5,766 bases of DNA, from NCBI GenBank assembly GCA_947177465.1, contig CAMWUP010000156.1:1-5766 (forward strand). The letters are read 5' to 3'. Shown here in pieces: positions 4,568-5,766 of this stretch. Positions within the stretch are counted from its first letter, which is position 1; every line of letters starts with the position of its first letter. The translations under genes and the position numbers were made by a program. The notes beneath the pieces are model-generated. The model ran no database searches. It worked only from the letters and a program-made list of their open reading frames with translations, and was not told the origin of the DNA. The stretch comes from an uncultured Lachnospiraceae bacterium (GTDB lineage: Bacteria; Bacillota; Clostridia; Lachnospirales; Lachnospiraceae).

Positions 4568-5716
4568 GTGCAAAACGCGTGGAAATATATTACTTACCAT
4601 AAATACAACAGCTTAATCCTGCTAGCCGCATTGGTGCTGGGGTTTTTGTTTCCCTTGCTTGCAGTCAATGACATCAATGAGGTGGTGCGGGACGGAGAAG
4701 TGGCAAGATTTCCGGATGCCTCCCGTGTGGCGGTTATTGAGTACCGGATGCAGTACAGGGACGAAACGGAAATGGAAGCGGCGGTCAGCCGCTGCAGGGA
4801 GGAAGGCATGTTTGAAACGGCAGGCTATGACTTTGTCCAGAACGAAATCGTCTATGCAGGGGAGACATCCTATACCTGTGGCATTTGCGGCATTAGTGAG
4901 GAGTATCTGGCGTTAAGCGGCTATGAACTGGTAAGCGGCACATTTTTCACGGAAGAGGACTTTGCGGCAGGCGGAGAGCGGGTATGCCTGCTGGACACAG
5001 GAGGACCGTTGACGGAACATGGAGTAGGGGTGGGGGATACCATCGACATCGGCGGGGAAGATTACAGGGTAAAGGGCATTGTAAGGGCACCGAGAATCTA
5101 CGGGAGCCTGCTGCTTCCCTATGGGGATAGCGCAGCCCTGTTTGCTGACGCAGGCATCACTTTCCAGTATCAAGTGATTGTATTAGGGGAAGAATTGCCA
5201 AAACCTGACAGCATTTCGAGAGCGCTGTTTCCGGTTGACAACAGCCGGGAGTTTGAGATTGTGGCACAGACCGGTGAAGAATTGGAAGAGGTTTATTATG
5301 GTTCCATATGGAAATATAACAAATACCGTATTCAGCGCGCGGCAATCGTAATTGTCTTTGCTGGTATCAGTCTGCTGCTGCTTTTTACCGGCATGATTCT
5401 TAGGGAAAGGCGTGATATGGCAGTCCGTATCGCATTGGGAGGAAGCCGCGCCATGCTTTGGCTGGAATTCGTTATCCGCAGCCTGCTATTGGTTGTGGCA
5501 GCTTTTTTAATAACGCTGCTTTTATATCCTTTTATATCCGGAATGGTAATGGGTGCAGGAAGCCGCCTGCTGCTTAGGACGGCGATACAGGTTGGCATCT
5601 GTGGCGCGGCATTTGTGGTGCTGATTGGCAGCGTTGTGCTTGCTGTCGGCTTTAGGAAGCGGAATGTAGCGCTGCTGTTAAAAGGGAAATGGATTTTATT
5701 GGACAAGTCTATATAA
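4568..5716 (+). CDS. FtsX/MacB-type ABC transporter permease (second subunit)
   Basis: From GTG 4568 this is a 382-residue permease with the same plan as the first: one N-terminal membrane segment (about 15-33), an extracytoplasmic domain (about 34-257) and three C-terminal segments (about 258-278, 302-324, 340-362). The loop LRERRDMAVRIALGGSR (278-294) is a classic FtsX coupling region. The outer domain looks like a MacB core: a conserved block around ICGISEEYLALSGYELVSG, then TFFTEEDF and a valine-rich segment RVKGIVRAP. A CGIC motif (104-107) in this domain is notable. The reading frame is open back to a GTG at 4508, but that codon abuts the terminator and lacks a binding site; AAGGGAGTGA (4544-4553) better fits GTG 4568, which puts the usual WKYI start right at the N-terminus. 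Spacing is a little long, so the start is uncertain. It probably forms a heterodimer with the permease at 2182-3441 using the shared ATPase. The gene ends at TAA 5714-5716. Confidence 0.82.
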   Translation: MQNAWKYITYHKYNSLILLAALVLGFLFPLLAVNDINEVVRDGEVARFPDASRVAVIEYRMQYRDETEMEAAVSRCREEGMFETAGYDFVQNEIVYAGETSYTCGICGISEEYLALSGYELVSGTFFTEEDFAAGGERVCLLDTGGPLTEHGVGVGDTIDIGGEDYRVKGIVRAPRIYGSLLLPYGDSAALFADAGITFQYQVIVLGEELPKPDSISRALFPVDNSREFEIVAQTGEELEEVYYGSIWKYNKYRIQRAAIVIVFAGISLLLLFTGMILRERRDMAVRIALGGSRAMLWLEFVIRSLLLVVAAFLITLLLYPFISGMVMGAGSRLLLRTAIQVGICGAAFVVLIGSVVLAVGFRKRNVALLLKGKWILLDKSI

Positions 5717-5756
5717 CACAAATCCGAGCACCCAAGACAAGGAATGATAACGTATG

Positions 5757-5766
5757 CAGTATACTG
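5757..5766. other. Palindrome CAGTATACTG at the window edge
   Basis: A perfect 10-base palindrome occupies the last bases of the window, 41 bases after the last stop codon. It may be the start of a larger inverted repeat or an operator for the next gene, but it is cut by the window edge. No gene or terminator is seen in 5717-5766. Confidence 0.3.

Noticed and set aside
4525..4602. 25-codon ORF (ATG 4525, TAA 4600-4602) overlapping the start of the second permease, and a possible frameshift at the T7 run (4560-4566)
   Set aside because: The ATG has no ribosome binding site and the permease has a plausible GTG start of its own, so no frameshift is needed.
1..5766. CRISPR arrays, tRNA or rRNA genes, insertion sequences
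   Set aside because: No regularly spaced long repeats, cloverleaf, rRNA-like segment, transposase or terminal inverted repeats are visible.

Overview
The window looks like a chromosomal fragment of a low-to-moderate GC, Gram-positive anaerobe. A gut Clostridia member of the Lachnospiraceae type is my best guess. The reasons are AGGAGG-type ribosome binding sites, a probable TTG start, a lipoprotein signal with no sign of an outer membrane, and FtsX/LolD-type ABC transporter genes written in Clostridia-like codons. I do not recognise the exact species. All six protein-coding genes lie on the + strand and are closely spaced, so they read as one operon or regulon.

Layout. Positions 1-196 hold a hairpin that probably ends an upstream transcript (49-80), a TTGACA/GATACT promoter candidate (87-114), and a 10-base direct repeat in the presumed leader. 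Next come a membrane-anchored protein with two thioredoxin-like domains (197-1099), a cysteine-containing beta-propeller lipoprotein (1135-2076), an FtsX-type permease (2182-3441), its LolD/MacB-type ATPase (3445-4107), a 93-residue secreted cysteine-rich peptide (4173-4454), and a second FtsX-type permease (4568-5716). The peptide gene sits between a perfect 7-bp hairpin (4131-4150) and a 13-bp hairpin followed by T residues (4466-4498). Each hairpin is followed at once, or within the same few bases, by the 10-mer CCAATATAAG.

How the genes may work together (inference). The peptide has a Sec signal and six cysteines in its mature part. The first gene offers two extracytoplasmic CXXC sites that could form or rearrange disulfides. 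The lipoprotein would sit on the outer face of the membrane. The two permeases plus one ATPase fit a heteromeric MacB/LolCDE-like transporter, which moves or senses substrates outside the membrane rather than pumping from the cytoplasm. This resembles a bacteriocin, signalling-peptide or immunity locus. The lactococcin 972 and sublancin loci and the Bacteroidetes NVEALA-peptide/six-bladed-propeller loci are partial analogies, but I recognise no known family for the peptide itself. The operon may continue past position 5766, since no terminator follows the last gene inside the window.
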